Shown: piece by piece, positions 10,502 to 22,569 of the stretch
Layout: the number at the start of each line of letters is the position of its first letter
Position numbering within the stretch: the first letter of the stretch is position 1
Source: Labia minor
Taxonomy: Eukaryota > Arthropoda > Insecta > Dermaptera > Spongiphoridae
NCBI GenBank assembly: GCA_963082975.1
Contig: OY720345.1
Coordinates: forward strand, 34,170,611 to 34,234,610
Direction of reading: 5' to 3'
Length of the DNA stretch: 64,000 bases
Notes under the pieces: model-generated
The model's input: only the letters and a program-made list of their open reading frames with translations
Told to the model about the DNA's origin: nothing
The model's database searches: none
Made by a program: the position numbers and the translations under genes

Positions 10502-11262
10502 CGAGGTCTGTTCAAAAAAAAAGATGAATTTTGAATTTTTGCGGACTGTGTACATTCGATTATCGAAATTTTTTTTTTTATGTTGGTACATATATTTTTC
10601 TCATATGTTTACATTATCAGCCATTTTGGATTAATAGTTTGTTTTTGAGAACTGAAAAAGTTAGTCACGTTTTTGTGTGTCAGCGATATTTTACTTAAAA
10701 AAAAATGGATCAAAGAATCTATAAGTATTAAATTGTGTGTTAAAAATCAAATGTGAAGGCTTTGCCAACTGTTTTCTTCGATTACAATCTTGCAACATGA
10801 GTTCTTGTCAACAGGTTGTTCTGCTAATAAGGAATACTACATGAAAGTTATGCAACGATCGGAATTGTGGAAAAACAAATCATGGTTTCTGCATCATGAT
10901 AATACACCTCCTCACAAATCATTGCTTGTTCGTAATTTTTTGTCAAAAACAACACCGTAAACATGCTACAACCACCGTATTCACCAAATTTGTCTCCCTG
11001 TGACTTTTTCCTATTTCCAAAAGTGAAAGGACCAATGAAAAGAAAGCGTTTTGCCATAATTGAAGTTATAAAGTCGGAATCGAAGAACAAGCTGATGGCT
11101 ATACCGAAAAGCGCATTTAGCCGATTGGAAGAAGTGCTGGCATAAGTGCATTATATCTTAGAGGAATTACTTTGAAGGGGACAAAATGGATATTGATGAA
11201 TAAATAACATCTTTTCGAAATAACATAATTCAAAATTCACCTTTTCTTTTGAACAAACCTCG
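10502..11262 (+). mobile_element. mariner (DD34D) transposon, internally deleted and inactivated
   Basis: Ends CGAGGTCTGTTCAAAA and TTTTGAACAAACCTCG form the inverted repeats and TA flanks both sides. The interior keeps pieces of a mariner transposase in several frames: an N-terminal start (MDQRIYKY then stop), SELWKNKSWFLHHDN with the second catalytic Asp, and PPYSPNLSPCDFFLFPKVKG with the third Asp, followed by IPKSAFSRLEEVLA. Spacing between the two visible Asp residues is consistent with the mariner D34D pattern. At 761 bp it is clearly shorter than a full mariner (about 1.3 kb). Stops and frameshifts make it dead. A rearranged relative is at 60735-61467. Confidence 0.9.
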
Positions 11263-11699
11263 TAGCTACTTATTTAATATCATATGTAACATAATTGAAA
11301 TTGAATAATATTGAGAAAATATTTTCATCACATTCTAATTTCTTTTTTTCTAATCGCTAGTTTAATCATATTTTCTTATAAAGTTAAATATACTTTAAAG
11401 GTATTTCAAAGGGAAGTATCTCTTATATATAAAAGTTCAAAATAATTTGTCTTTTGATGTGATTTTAAGTACACACTCTATTCACAACTTTATAATATCG
11501 TAAATCTTTAATAAATAAAATAAAAAAACTTTCATTTGCTTTTTCAAAACATTGCTTAGCTAAAATTTATTTTTGATGATGAAAAACAATAGCAATTATA
11601 TCTCATAATTAACATTTATATAATGATTCTTATAAAAATTTATTATGCGCAGTAGTTAGATTAGAATATATTAATAGCAGGAAAATAGTGACTAAAGTC
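11263..11699. other. AT-rich DNA without recognisable features
   Basis: No supported gene or repeat. Confidence 0.4.
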
Positions 11700-12766
11700 A
11701 TTAAAAACAAAAAAAAGGGAAATTTTAAAAAATAGAATATTAGAAATAGAGGAAAGTAGCCGCAAAAAGAATAGTAAGGATCTATACATAGGAATTAAAT
11801 ATATTAAAAAGGGTTATCAGGCACGGTTAAACTTAATTAGAGATGCTAATAATAATTTGAAAACAGACGCGGGCGATATTAAAAATATATGGAGGAACTA
11901 TTTTGAAAAATTATTAAATTCGAATATAGGTAATAGATCAGAAACCTTAACAGTAGACTCAGCAGAAATTAATCTCGAAGGACCAACCTTACAGGAAGTA
12001 GAAATGATAATGGGAAATTTCAAAAATAATAAAGCGGCGGGAATAGATGGGATTTCAGCAGAATTATTAAAATATGGAGGAAAACCTTTAGTAGAGTGTA
12101 TGCATAAATTAGTTCTTTCGATTTGGCATAAGGAAAAGATTCCTTTAGAATGGCAGGATGCAGTTATTATCCCAATCTTTAAGAAGGGTAATAGAGCCAA
12201 CTGCAATAACTACAGGAGAATTTCTCTTTTGACGACATCGTACAAGATTCTCTCGAATATTATCTCAATGAAATTACGACCATATGCAGAGGAAATATTA
12301 GGAGAATATCAGTGCGGGTTAAGGCCAAACCGATCAATTGCAGATCAGATATTCTCATTAAGGCAGATATTAGAAAAAAACGTGAATTCAATATCTCTGT
12401 TTACCAATTGTTTGTAGACTTTACAAAGACTCAATAGACCGGGAAAAACTTTTTCAAATATTGATCTTAATGGGCATTCTAAAAAAAAACTCGCACGTAT
12501 GAATCAAATTTGTCACGTGGCTAGAATTGGGGAGGAAAGAATGGCGAAAAATATATTGGGGGAGGGGGAGACCGAGTGGGAAACGCCCGCTTGGAAGACC
12601 AAGGACGCGGTGGATGGATAATGTAGGAAGAGACGTGAGAGAGATGGGAGAGGAGAGGGATTGGAGGGTTGTGATTCTGAATAGGGACACTTGGAGAAGT
12701 GTGGTTGCTGCGGCCAAGAACTTTTCGAGTTCCGTAGAGCCACAGAGATAGATAGATAGATATAAA
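11700..12766 (+). mobile_element. LINE (RTE/jockey-like) with truncated reverse transcriptase
   Basis: The reading starts in the linker before RT (GIKYIKKGYQARLNLIRDAN) and passes through RT motifs in order: NNKAAGIDGISAELLKYGG, VIIPIFKKGNRANCNNYRRI, then YKILSNIISMKLRPYAEEI and GEYQCGLRPNRSIADQIFSL. A frameshift then enters VDFTKTQ and a stop, in place of the VDF-x-K-A-Y-D motif. Sequence jumps near 12480 from the RT fingers/palm border to the C-terminal part, so the catalytic YxDD region and about 1 kb are deleted. The C-terminal end shows SGKRPLGRPRTRWMDNVGRD and RDWRVVILNRDTWRSVVAAA, typical of this LINE group. The element ends in GATAGATAGATAGAT short tandem repeats, the usual 3' tail. 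Pieces of the same family are at 22.6, 35.5 and 40.5 kb. Confidence 0.88.
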
Positions 12767-13358
12767 TTTATTATTTCATTTGATCTTAGATTTTATAAAT
12801 CATAGGTAAACCAATTCCAATAAGAATTTTTAAATTTTTGAAATAGGTTTCTTATCTCTATTTGGTTTAAATTATTTCAACAAAAATTCAAATTCAAATT
12901 ATTGTATTTACGCGTGATTTAAGGATAAATTTCTATTGTATAAGATATTCTTGCTATAATTATTATTAAATTAAAATAAATTTTTATAATTTGATTTAAA
13001 TATTGAAATTGATAGAAAGAGGTCATCTTTTGATGATAATATGATTTTCAATAAAATAATTCATCATTCCTGTTTTAGAAGTTAAAATAAATTTTAGAAA
13101 TACCATTGAATGTGTTCCTTTGGATTTTTTTCATAATCGTTACTTTCAATAAATTTGTATTCTTCTTGGTTATCTACTTTCTAGACTAGCGGCTAACAAT
13201 TACTAACGCTGACTTCACTATTCCAAGTAAGTTCACCCAAAACTGCGCAAAGCGGAATAGGGTTAAACTTTAACTATAACTTGTTTAGGTAAATTGTTTC
13301 AAGATCAAAGCAAAGAATTGAAAAACTTTGACAGATAATTAACCTAATAGATATAGAC
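12767..13358. other. AT-rich DNA without a supported gene
   Basis: Nothing recognised except the 8-bp hAT target copy at its right edge. Confidence 0.45.
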
Positions 13359-13396
13359 CAGGGATGTCAAACTCGCGGCCAGGTTTGACATCCCTG
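13359..13396. mobile_element. Minimal 38-bp hAT remnant with exact 8-bp target duplication
   Basis: CAGGGATGTCAAAC and its complement GTTTGACATCCCTG face each other with only about ten bases between, flanked by ATATAGAC at 13351-13358 and 13397-13404. Terminal CAG/CTG, the CAGGGATGTCAAACTCGCGG start, and the 8-bp duplication are hallmarks of the hAT superfamily. Virtually the whole interior is gone. It could be a deletion of an inserted MITE or an insertion of an already tiny element. Confidence 0.85.
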
Positions 13397-13471
13397 ATAT
13401 AGACTATACGAGTGTAATATAAATTTATAATTTTTTTGAATGTTAGGTAATAAAGTTGAAACTGTTAACTT

Positions 13472-13490
13472 GGGGGGGGGGGGGGGGGGG
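13472..13490. repeat. Poly(G) tract of about 19
   Basis: An uninterrupted G run follows GTTAACTT in otherwise AT-rich DNA. Length in the assembly may be unreliable for such a homopolymer. Confidence 0.9.
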
Positions 13491-14163
13491 ACACTCAAAT
13501 GGGAGATTTGAAACCGAGTTTTGCTGATTCCCAATACTAGATAACGCTGCTTTGTAAAATATCAACATGGCTGACCTGTGATGTAATCATATGGTCTGTG
13601 TCAACAAAATGGTTTTTATATAAGTTTACTAGCGAGATCATCCAAAATGTTGTAATTAGTATTTTGTGTTTTTAATTTATTTATATATTAATTTTAATTT
13701 ATTTTAAAAAAGATATTAATTATATATTGATTTGCTTGTTTCATATAGATGAGAAATTCACTAATTTATTTAATAAAAATTGTCGAAATTTTCACGTGTC
13801 ACAAAACAATAAAAAAAAATATCTGTGATAGCGACACAGAACTACCAATTTTATAACCAGTATTTGTAATTTTAATTAATTTTCAAATAAATATTGTATA
13901 TTACTTAGAACATTATTTTCTTTTAGATATGCAAATTACTTAACGTTAGTGGAATTTTCAGTTAAGTGATTATTTATTTGGATATAAATCCAACATTGAA
14001 AAGCATACTTTATTTGTAGCAATGTTAGTTATATCTCCAAATAGATAATTTTTCACTTAACTGAAAATTCTACAATTTTTTAATTCTCTATATTCCTTCT
14101 AAATAAATTTAAAAAACCATATATATGGTCTGTGCTGTACACTCAATTTTCATCCACTGTAGA
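13491..14163. other. AT-rich DNA with a long-range inverted match
   Basis: Around 13945-14070 two arms face each other: GTGGAATTTTCAGTTAAGTG with ATTATTTATTTGGATATA, and TATATCCAAATAGATAATTT with CACTTAACTGAAAATTCTAC. They form an inverted repeat of roughly 45 bp per arm, possibly a foldback MITE. No coding sequence is supported. Confidence 0.5.
13942..14074. repeat. Inverted repeat, possible small foldback element
   Basis: The left arm begins TTAGTGGAATTTTCAGTTAA and the right arm ends TTAACTGAAAATTCTAC. Between them TTTGGATATAAATCCAACAT pairs partly with GTTAGTTATATCTCCAAATA, so the arms are long and slightly diverged. No protein is encoded. Similarity to MITE foldbacks is structural only. 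Confidence 0.65.
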
Positions 14164-14387
14164 CAGCGCCGGATAAAGGGGCCGGCAAGCCGGGCAACTT
14201 CCTTGGGTCAAATTTTGAGAGGCGCCTATTTAAAAGTAAATGTTCTTTACATTCATTATTTTTGTAATATATAATTTTGATTTTTTAGCCTTTTCCCTTT
14301 TTTTATTTGCATTAAATTTTTATATTCTTGTATGAAGGAAATTTTTTTTTCCCGGGCGCTCAATCCCCTAGAACCGGCGGTACTGAC
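14164..14387. mobile_element. Probable hAT miniature element
   Basis: Left end CAGCGCCGGATAAAGGGGCC and right end complement CAGTACCGCCGGTTCTAGGG are both GC-rich with terminal CAG. Flanking octamers ACTGTAGA and ACTATAAG agree at 5 of 8 bases, a weakened duplication. The interior is AT-rich with no coding capacity. Composition and terminal CAG support hAT; the imperfect target repeat limits confidence. Confidence 0.5.
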
Positions 14388-15284
14388 TATAAGTTAAAGA
14401 AGTTAAATAAATATCTAAAATATCGTAAAAAATATTTTAATATAGTTATAGATAATTATTTTAAATTGATAATTATCTTTAAAAAAAAAAAAAAAATTTT
14501 TTTTATCCAATTATTTAAACTCATTCATATGAAAATTAATTCAAAAAAAAAATGTCTTTCTATACATTAGTGAATCGGAATAAAAAGACATTTACATTCG
14601 CAAGTGGCTCATTTAATTTTATGTTTAGTCATCCAGTCTTATTATTTGAAACTTCATCTTTATATGCCATGTTTTCCGAACTTTGGCAATTACTTTGGTG
14701 AATGTTTTATCCATCGTAACGTCCTGAGAAATTGTTCACTGGAATGGTTTACTGTTATCCTCTCCGTTTACATTTCGTGAGCCATCTCCAATGTAACCTC
14801 TCTTTTAGATAATGCATTGGAAAAGTTTCGATCTAGAGCAAAACCAAACTAACTATTCACTTCTCGATCATATAGCGTCTCTCTTTTCGTTAACAAATCC
14901 AATTAAAATACTAAAATTATAAATATCCATAAATATCCGTATCCATAAATATAAATATAATTGGATCAATTTTTCTAAATTTTTTCATCTCCATATAGGT
15001 ATAATTTTATTATTATAAAATAACCGAGATGATTTATAACTTCCATAAATAAGGATCATGGCAAAATTTGATTTCAATGGTTTTTAATATTTCAACATTC
15101 TCATTTTGAGAAACGATACTTATCAAATAAATTAAAGCCATAAATTTGCTTATGTAAATAAGTTTAATCAAAAATAAACAATAAGTTTAATTTAAAGATT
15201 TTCTTTTACGTATTTTATATAATTTATTTACGGATAGACCCTGAGGATCACGCAGAGTTTTTAAAGATAAATTATTAATTATTG
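14388..15284. other. AT-rich DNA without a supported gene
   Basis: A unique-looking patch at 14580-14890 has ordinary base composition but no identifiable coding pattern. Confidence 0.4.
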
Positions 15285-15412
15285 AATTTCCCTAGGCTTG
15301 AACTCAAGTAATCAATCTGGTAGACTATCGTGCTAACCACTTTTTTAGTTTAGTTTAAAAAGTATTGTTTTTTTATCCTCGCGCTAACCACTAAGCTACT
15401 AGAGTTATTCTA
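15285..15412 (-). mobile_element. Probable tRNA-derived SINE head with duplicated A box
   Basis: Minus strand shows GCTTAGTGGTTAGCGCGAGG, an A-box-like block. About 40 bp on comes AAGTGGTTAGCACGATAGTC, a second similar block, then TTGAGTTCAAGCCTAGGG, which fits a B box (GGTTCAANCC). This order matches tRNA-derived SINE promoters or a decayed tRNA pseudogene with one box repeated. No poly(A) tail or target duplication was identified. Confidence 0.5.
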
Positions 15413-16431
15413 TATAATAGAATATATTATAATTTTATTATTAGTTTTATTTAATTTCCTGACTTTCTGATTTCAAGCTCTCATAAAATGACTAATTTTC
15501 ACAACAGTTGGATATAAAACAAAGCTTGTCTATTATAAACTAATTAATTTATTTATTTAAAGGACGAAGTATTATAAAGATGTCAAAACTTTATACCACC
15601 ATGTCTAAAATCATGTAAAACAAGAATGAACTTTTCAAGACAAATTTCACTGACAGATATCCTGTATTTCAAAATCTTTAGTAATTGCTTGAGAATGAAT
15701 ACTTATCCTTATATTAGACATGGTGTAAATTATCTGCCGACTTATATAAGCCGTAAACAATTTTCATCTTTTTTTATTTACTTTGAATTTATTTTAATAT
15801 ATTATTTATTTATATTTAATATAATTCTATAATTTCAATCAATTTATCAAATTAAAGCTCTATTTATTTAAATTTAAATATTGTTTGATATTAAAAACAT
15901 ATAAGATTAATGTAATCTCAACGACTCATTTATTTTCCATCCTATATTTTATCATCTTTCATTTGTCTTTTAGCTTGTTGAATTGTGTATATAGTTTATA
16001 CTGAATATAAATGAACCCCTAATTTGGGGAATAAATATGTATTGTGCTGAAAATCTTTTTTGATTAATAGCCAGTGAATTGCGTTAAAATTATAATTAAT
16101 TACATAACATCAATTTTCATTAAAAAAATAAATAAATGACTCATAAAAAATTTTTCACGAATTATTTTTTAATTCTGTATCGTAAAACACGTCTACCGCT
16201 GACATTTATTAGACCCTAAGCAATTTCTTTAAGTTCATGATCTTAATAAAAAAATGATATATTTTAATTGAGGAAAAAAAGTAGAAATAAAATAAATTAA
16301 TGTATTTATTTTGTGTGAAATATTTACAAAAAATACTCTCTAGTTATTTCCACTAATATGATTTATGTCTATCTTTTCATTATTTCGTCTTGTTTACGCT
16401 TATATTATCAGTCTAACGCATTCTCGGTCTA
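15413..16431. other. AT-rich DNA without a supported gene
   Basis: An open frame near 15626 is low-complexity and unsupported. Confidence 0.45.
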
Positions 16432-16957
16432 CGAGGACAAATCAATAAGTCCGTGACATTTTCTTAATGAAATACAGGTTTTTGGATAAAAAATTATTTT
16501 ATTTTTCAACGTAGTCTCCTTTGAGCTCTATACACTTCGTCCAACGTTTCTCCAATATTTTTATTCCTTCAAAAAAATAAGATTTGTCGAGGACATCAAA
16601 ATGGATTTGTTTGTAAGAAGAATTCATATTTGGAGTCAAATCTCTTTCCGCCGAGACATTTTTACATGTTTAGAAACAATAAATAGTCACTCCGGGCTTA
16701 ATCCGGAGAATATGGTGGATGAGGGAGCAATTCTTATCCCAATTCATAGATTTTTATGAAAATTCACTTTTTTCTGTTTTCTTCTTAAATCACGAGGTAG
16801 TCTGCTATTAATGAATGTCAAACAAAAACTAAAAGACCCAGCTGGTTCAAGTTTCGACAGGTGACAGCTGATAGTTTCCGGCTGTCAGGGGCAGTGTTGC
16901 CATTTCATTCAAGATACGAGAAATTAAAAAATGTCACGAAATTTTGATCTGTCCTCG
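16432..16957 (-). mobile_element. mariner-type transposon (second family), deleted
   Basis: Ends CGAGGACAAATCAATAAGTC and, complemented, CGAGGACAGATCAAAATTTC are inverted, with TA on both sides. Minus-strand reading keeps the C-terminal part of a mariner transposase with breaks: a PPYSP-like catalytic motif region, the conserved segment ending in a wrong-frame W-T-K-C-I-E-L-K-G-D-Y-V-E, and a stop near the end. The interior is reduced to 526 bp. A related copy is at 47093-47524, whose inverted repeats share the core GATCAATAAGTC. Confidence 0.8.
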
Positions 16958-17723
16958 TATCTACATTGAGCCTTCGATTCCTAAATACAACAAATGTTAA
17001 CTTTGATATTAAAAATTGATAGATAATATATATATATATATTATCAATAATTTCAAATCAACACTAGTTTATGAATCTAGATTATAAAAAATTCAATAAA
17101 TTTAATTAAAATTTTTATTTTTTATTAGTTTTTTTTTTAATAATTTTAGTTAATCAATAAATTTAATCTAAAAGTTTGTTAATCAAGGATATTCCATTCC
17201 AAAAACCAAGCGTCTTTCTCCCCGATATCCTTCCATCTTGAAGATTATCCATTAAAGTGGAACATTTATTTTTTAACCAAAAAGAAACGGTAGCTTATTT
17301 TAATGGAAGGGGTATAAAACACATATTGCAGTTGGAGAAAGTTGCGTGTTTTAAAGGTATTATATATTATAAATTCGATAGTCGCTGTTATTAACACGTG
17401 ATGGTCACATAATCTTAACTAACAAAAAAAAAAAAAAACTTTTTCTATATGCATAAAAAAAATCATCACTTACTATATATCCTGAATTGTAATCAATTCC
17501 AATCAATAAAGAAAAACTAAATAATATAACCGCTGCGAAAAGAAGAAAATAAAATAAATTGGAATTTTTTAATTAGATAACTGATATTTTCAAGATATTA
17601 GTACAAAATGTTTATCTTAGAAATTTGAATAAAGAAATATGCCTATTTGCATATACAAGGCTGTAAATTAGCATATGCTTATGAGAGAAGATTCTCTCTC
17701 AAGACGTGAATACTCAGTAGATA
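16958..17723. other. AT-rich DNA; short unique patch near 17.2-17.4 kb
   Basis: 17200-17400 has near-normal composition and contains GGGGTATAAAACACATATTG, a TATA-like string, but no supporting start or ORF, so no gene is called. Confidence 0.35.
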
Positions 17724-17731
17724 ATCTAAAT

Positions 17732-17895
17732 TAAAGGTTCTCAAACAGTGGTACATGTACTACTGTTGGTATCTTATAACCTGACGGCGATACCTCCAGT
17801 ACAGTTACTTTTAGTAACAAAATCATTTTATTAGTATCTGAACTTTTTAATGGAAGTTTCTGTAGTACCACCTTCAAAAAATTTGAGATCCTTAG
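17732..17895. mobile_element. hAT miniature element, 164 bp
   Basis: Left end TAAAGGTTCTCAAACAGTGG and right end complement CTAAGGATCTCAAATTTTTT match as imperfect inverted repeats of the CAGNGGTTCTCAAAC type. Flanking octamers ATCTAAAT (17724-17731) and ATCTAAAC (17896-17903) agree at 7 of 8 bases. Subterminal GTGGTAC/GTACTAC further matches between arms. No coding sequence. Confidence 0.75.
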
Positions 17896-17903
17896 ATCTA
17901 AAC

Positions 17904-18682
17904 AACCAATTATAAATTAATTGACTTTTTTCCTAAACTAGAAATATATATTAAATTTGATTCGGATTAGTTTCATAAAGATGAATGAATGGATGGAAAT
18001 ATATTTAAATTTTATTTTTCAAATATGTTTCTTATAAATTATTATAAAAACCATTATTTATTTCTTTATTTATTTTTTGATGATTGTGAAAAACATAAAT
18101 AAATTACACAGATCGGCCACGTATTTATCTAGTTCATATAAATATGTATGGAATGGTAAATAAGTATTTATATATATATATAATTTATAAGCGTATCATG
18201 TTTGTGATATTCTCTCTTGCAAGAATAAAAGAAAAGAGAACCACACTAAACAGTAAAATACGTGATTTGATCTCATAAAAATGAAATAAGAAAAAAAAAA
18301 TATTGATGCTATACTATAAAATAGAACATCCATTCCCCTCTCATTTTCTTGTCAATATAATCAAAGCAACACGATTGGAGTTAATATTGATATCTTAATG
18401 AAAGCTTATTACTAACTCCCAAGAGAAATTCAGCAATATTCAAAGAATATAAAGCAACGAAAGGATAGATTCGTTTCTTAATGAGTCACCTGTTGAATTT
18501 CAATCTAAATATAATTACTGAGACTGATTTTAATTGTATAAAATTGTAATTAGAATTATGAAACAATATAATTTAATATTAATTTTTTTTTTAATTTAAA
18601 AAAATATATTTAAATATATATTCAGTGTAAATACATACATATCAGATTCTATCATTATTTATTTTTTTTAATTTAAAGAAAA

Positions 18683-18740
<58 letters not shown>

Positions 18741-20840
18741 TAAAAAAAATATATTATACATATAAGAATGACGTCGGGTTTAATAGGGAAATAGATGAGA
18801 AATACGCAGCGGAAATGAACTATGAGAGATGCAAAATTGCTTTAAGGCAGTGAAAGAGAAAAAAATCAAATTTAAAAAAAAAATATATATTTTTTTCAAC
18901 GTAAAGAGAGATAATGTATATGATTCGCTTTAATATCAGAAGAAATCAAAGCAACCATTATAAAATGACTTGAGAGAAAACACATTTACTATATATAATA
19001 TGACTTATATATAGTTCTATCTTCACTCAAATGAAAAAAGATCTATATTTTAAATATTACTTTTGGCAGTCTATCTGGTTTGTTTTCACTTTCATTTTAT
19101 TATGTTAGAAAACATTGCAAGTTTGATAAATATTACTCTTAGGTCATCATAAATGAGTGTGAGAATAGATAGGAATGATAGATATTTTCTCATTATTAAT
19201 GCCATTTTGATTGGGAAAATTATTTATTTATAAATATCAAAAAAATATAACATTCATAATTTATTGTAAAAAAAGGAATGATTAAATGAATAATTGTGGT
19301 TGATTGATGATGATTACTACAAAAGGATAGTATCTTTAATCATTTTTTAGTAGATTATCAAAAACAAGAAGACATTTATAGAATGTTCAGAAATGCTAGA
19401 AAATAAAAAAAAACTGTCCCAAAGGAATAATGTCTATGACACAGGAAATTGCCCAGTCAAAAATAACCTTCGAACAATTCTTGATTAGTGGTAAACTCTA
19501 GAGACGCGGAACTTTTTAGCGACTAATGTGATCTGTATAAAAATAATAAAAACACATATACAAATGCGTACTCATTTTTTTTTCCGCAAGTGTGAAATAT
19601 GTTATAATGATGTTGAGGACATTATGTAGACATATTAAGACCCCAAAACCTAATGGTTTAATTTGAACAGCCGTAATCTAAATAAACCATTTATAAAACA
19701 GTATAACAAACCTTGAAAAAATCATGTTCCTGACGTGTTTTGGAGCCTTAAAGACATCAGAAAAAGTGACCTTAAACATATTTTAAGATAAAAAGATAAA
19801 ATTGATTTTAGGGTGCAAATAGATTGATTGTGAATTGTCATTTTCGATTTAATTATTCGAGCGAAATAAAGAGAAAGAATCAAAGAATGTAATTTTCTCT
19901 CTATTTTTTCTTCATTATATATTATCTATAGGTTAATTTAAAAATATGTATGTTTTCGTCGACACTTATTATCTTTGTTAGATAAGTGGATAAAATCATG
20001 ATATTTGTTTTTGTACTGAAAGGGAAAAGGGCATTATGCACCTTGATAGAATATGTTGTTGTTTCGCTGTTATGTAAAAACTTGATATTAAAGCTGAATT
20101 TATTTGATATTAATCATAAATCATAATTACTAGAGCCTATTTTAAATAAATTGCAAAAAAGTGTAAAACAATGATCTAAATTGGAAATTCCGATCATCTA
20201 TCTAATTTTAGGAAAAACTTGCTCTAATATCCCATACAAGTAAAACATAAAGGGTATTTATAGATAGATTTATTTATAATGATATTTACTATGATAAGAC
20301 CTTACTATTCTACATAACCTTCCTGGACTTTAACGAACTATGCCCAAAGATTTTTGATTCTTTTATTAAAAGAAGTTTTGCAACTGTGACAAATTTGGAT
20401 CTAAATAACATACACTGAAACATGACTCATTTTGGTTCCTTCTGTTTTTCATTATCATAACCTCAACGATTTTCAAATTGTACTCATTCGTTGTCGTCGA
20501 TAGTCTTCTCTCTCTGTCTCATCGTAACATATATTTTTATTTTCATAAATCTTACTCCGCTATAAACAGCTGGCGCCATTCATAACTTGCATTTGACGAA
20601 TATTGACATGTTTAACATTTTCCCCAAAGAAAAATCGAATGACTCCTTTCTTTCTTTTTTGGTACTGATTAGCAATCTTTAAAGACTAATACAATTACAA
20701 GAGTAATCCATGTTTTAGAAGTGGGTACTTTCAGTCTTATCAGACTAGAGAGGTAAATTGAAAATAATTATCTTAGTTTTGAATTTTCCTTCGAACCTGA
20801 CTTAAATCAGAGACTTCAGTTATGAACACCTTTTGATTTT
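17904..20840. other. AT-rich DNA without recognisable features
   Basis: About 3 kb with no transposon ends or coding pattern that I can support. It includes an (AT)n microsatellite at about 18688-18735 and unique-looking, moderately balanced patches at 19380-19700 and 20450-20720. Likely intronic if the long-gene model holds. Confidence 0.4.
18688..18735. repeat. (TA)n microsatellite
   Basis: More than twenty uninterrupted TA units, the longest such run in the window. Others lie near 20853, 22309, 50466, 54630, 60046 and 60397. Confidence 0.95.
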
Positions 20841-22222
20841 TGAGTTACACGATATATATATATATATATAAAGTGAATGTTTCAGTAGTTGACACTATAA
20901 TGACAACACTTTATGAGAAAAAATTAATATCTTCTGTTTTTTATCAGATATCAATTTGAATTTTGGGTGATATGATACATTGGCTAATAATATCTGCAAA
21001 CCAATGCATTTTCTATTTCTTTTATTTTTTATAATTTTTTTAACATTAGTATCTGAAAGCACGAGTATTTGACACCCTTAAAATTAGGTAACATGGACAT
21101 TCAATTAATAATATTTAATATTGATGTCAATACTAAAAAACAAAAATAAAAATAAAAATTAGTGATTTTCGTCCTTAAGCATTCAAAGAACAAAATATTA
21201 AAATATCAATTTGTTCACAATATATTATATATTATATTAATATATATAATATTTACAAGAAGGAATTACTTTCATATAGCTAGAAATGTTTAGAAATGTT
21301 TAGACATAAGTCTTATTACCGGATATTAATTGTACAAGTGTCAACTACAGGTACCCTATATAATTTGAAATCAAGATATATTGAAATAATTATATTTTAT
21401 ATTTTAAGATTTGAAGTAATTAAAAGCAAAAAAATATAAAATTTTAAAAATTTAAAAATCAAACGATCACTAAATTAATATTAATATTATGAAATTTTTA
21501 TATATATCAAGGTAATATTCTTTGAAAAATTAAAAGTTATTTCAAATGATTACAATCGAATGTAATTTTGTTAATATTTCTTTTCGACCCAATTTTCAAT
21601 TTTAATTATAAATGAAAAATAAATAGGAAATATTCTGTGGAAAAAGATGTTTGAATAACTTAAATAATATGGATTGAATAAAAAGAAATGAGTTGATTTT
21701 ATGGTCATTTCATTGGACTCTCAAAGTCATCATTAATCAGAAGAATAAATTTATTGTTATTTTTTAAAACCAATATGAAAATTACAATTTTGAATAGTAT
21801 ATAATAATATTAACAATAATAATATGAATGATATTCTGTCTATTTTTCTTGTCTTATCTGAGTGATGAAGACCTGCTTTTCTTTTTTTGTTTTATCGTTT
21901 CGTTCCAGTTAAATATCTAATCAGTTTAGTCAATATTATTCTTAGGGTGCCAAGAACAAAATTGCTTTTGGAGAGTTGGCTTAAATACTTAGATCAGACA
22001 AAAGGGTATGTCGGTTGCCTCTTCACTATGCAATGTTTAGATAAAACTTGAAAGGAAAATTAATGTCTTCAAAAAAGTATACCTTTTAAAAAGCTGTATT
22101 TAATGAAATAAAGCATATCTAAGACAAACTCACTAATAATTTATAAAATCTTGTTTTTTTAACAAATTCATTTGATTAAATAGAAAATTTTCGTTTTAAT
22201 GATTTATAAACTTATATAAAAT
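20841..22222. other. AT-rich DNA without recognisable features
   Basis: No supported gene or mobile element; one short TA microsatellite near 20853. Confidence 0.4.
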
Positions 22223-22290
22223 TAACTGCACAATACGCCTACGGCGTTCTTCGCACTTGATGCCCCTCTGTACCCACAAAGTAATTCGTA
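22223..22290 (-). mobile_element. Helitron 3' end relic
   Basis: Complemented, this reads GGGTACAGAGGGGCATCAAG, TGCGAAGAACGCCGTAGGCG, TATTGTGCAG. It parallels the 3' end of the intact Helitron at 7.6 kb, where GGGTACAGGGGGCGG and GTGAAGAGCGCC precede GGAGCAG and CTAG. The final CTAGT is lost. The rest of the element is not recognisable beyond the neighbouring TA microsatellite. Confidence 0.6.
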
Positions 22291-22569
22291 TTACTTATTT
22301 TGTTGAAAGTATATATATATATATATATATATATAATAGGTTTTCATTTATTCGAGTGATAAAATTAAAACTAACTTATTTGGTCTCCCCACAACAATAC
22401 AAAATTTAAATAAAATATTTATTTTTTTAATTTAAATACATGAGTCATAATAATTGGTGTACAGAAATATTGAATGTTTTTAGTTAGATTAGATTTGATC
22501 TAATGTTCCCCAATTTGGCCTTAATCCGCATTGTTATTCTCCTAAGATTCGAAAAGACTTATAAGGTGA

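Noticed and set aside
12454..12743. Ser/Pro/Leu-rich minus-strand frames
   Set aside because: Antisense shadows of the LINE C-terminal coding sequence on the plus strand.
17300..17345. TATA-like string with a nearby CAGTT as a promoter
   Set aside because: The distance (about 17 bp) is too short for a TATA-initiator pair and no ORF or splice donor follows.
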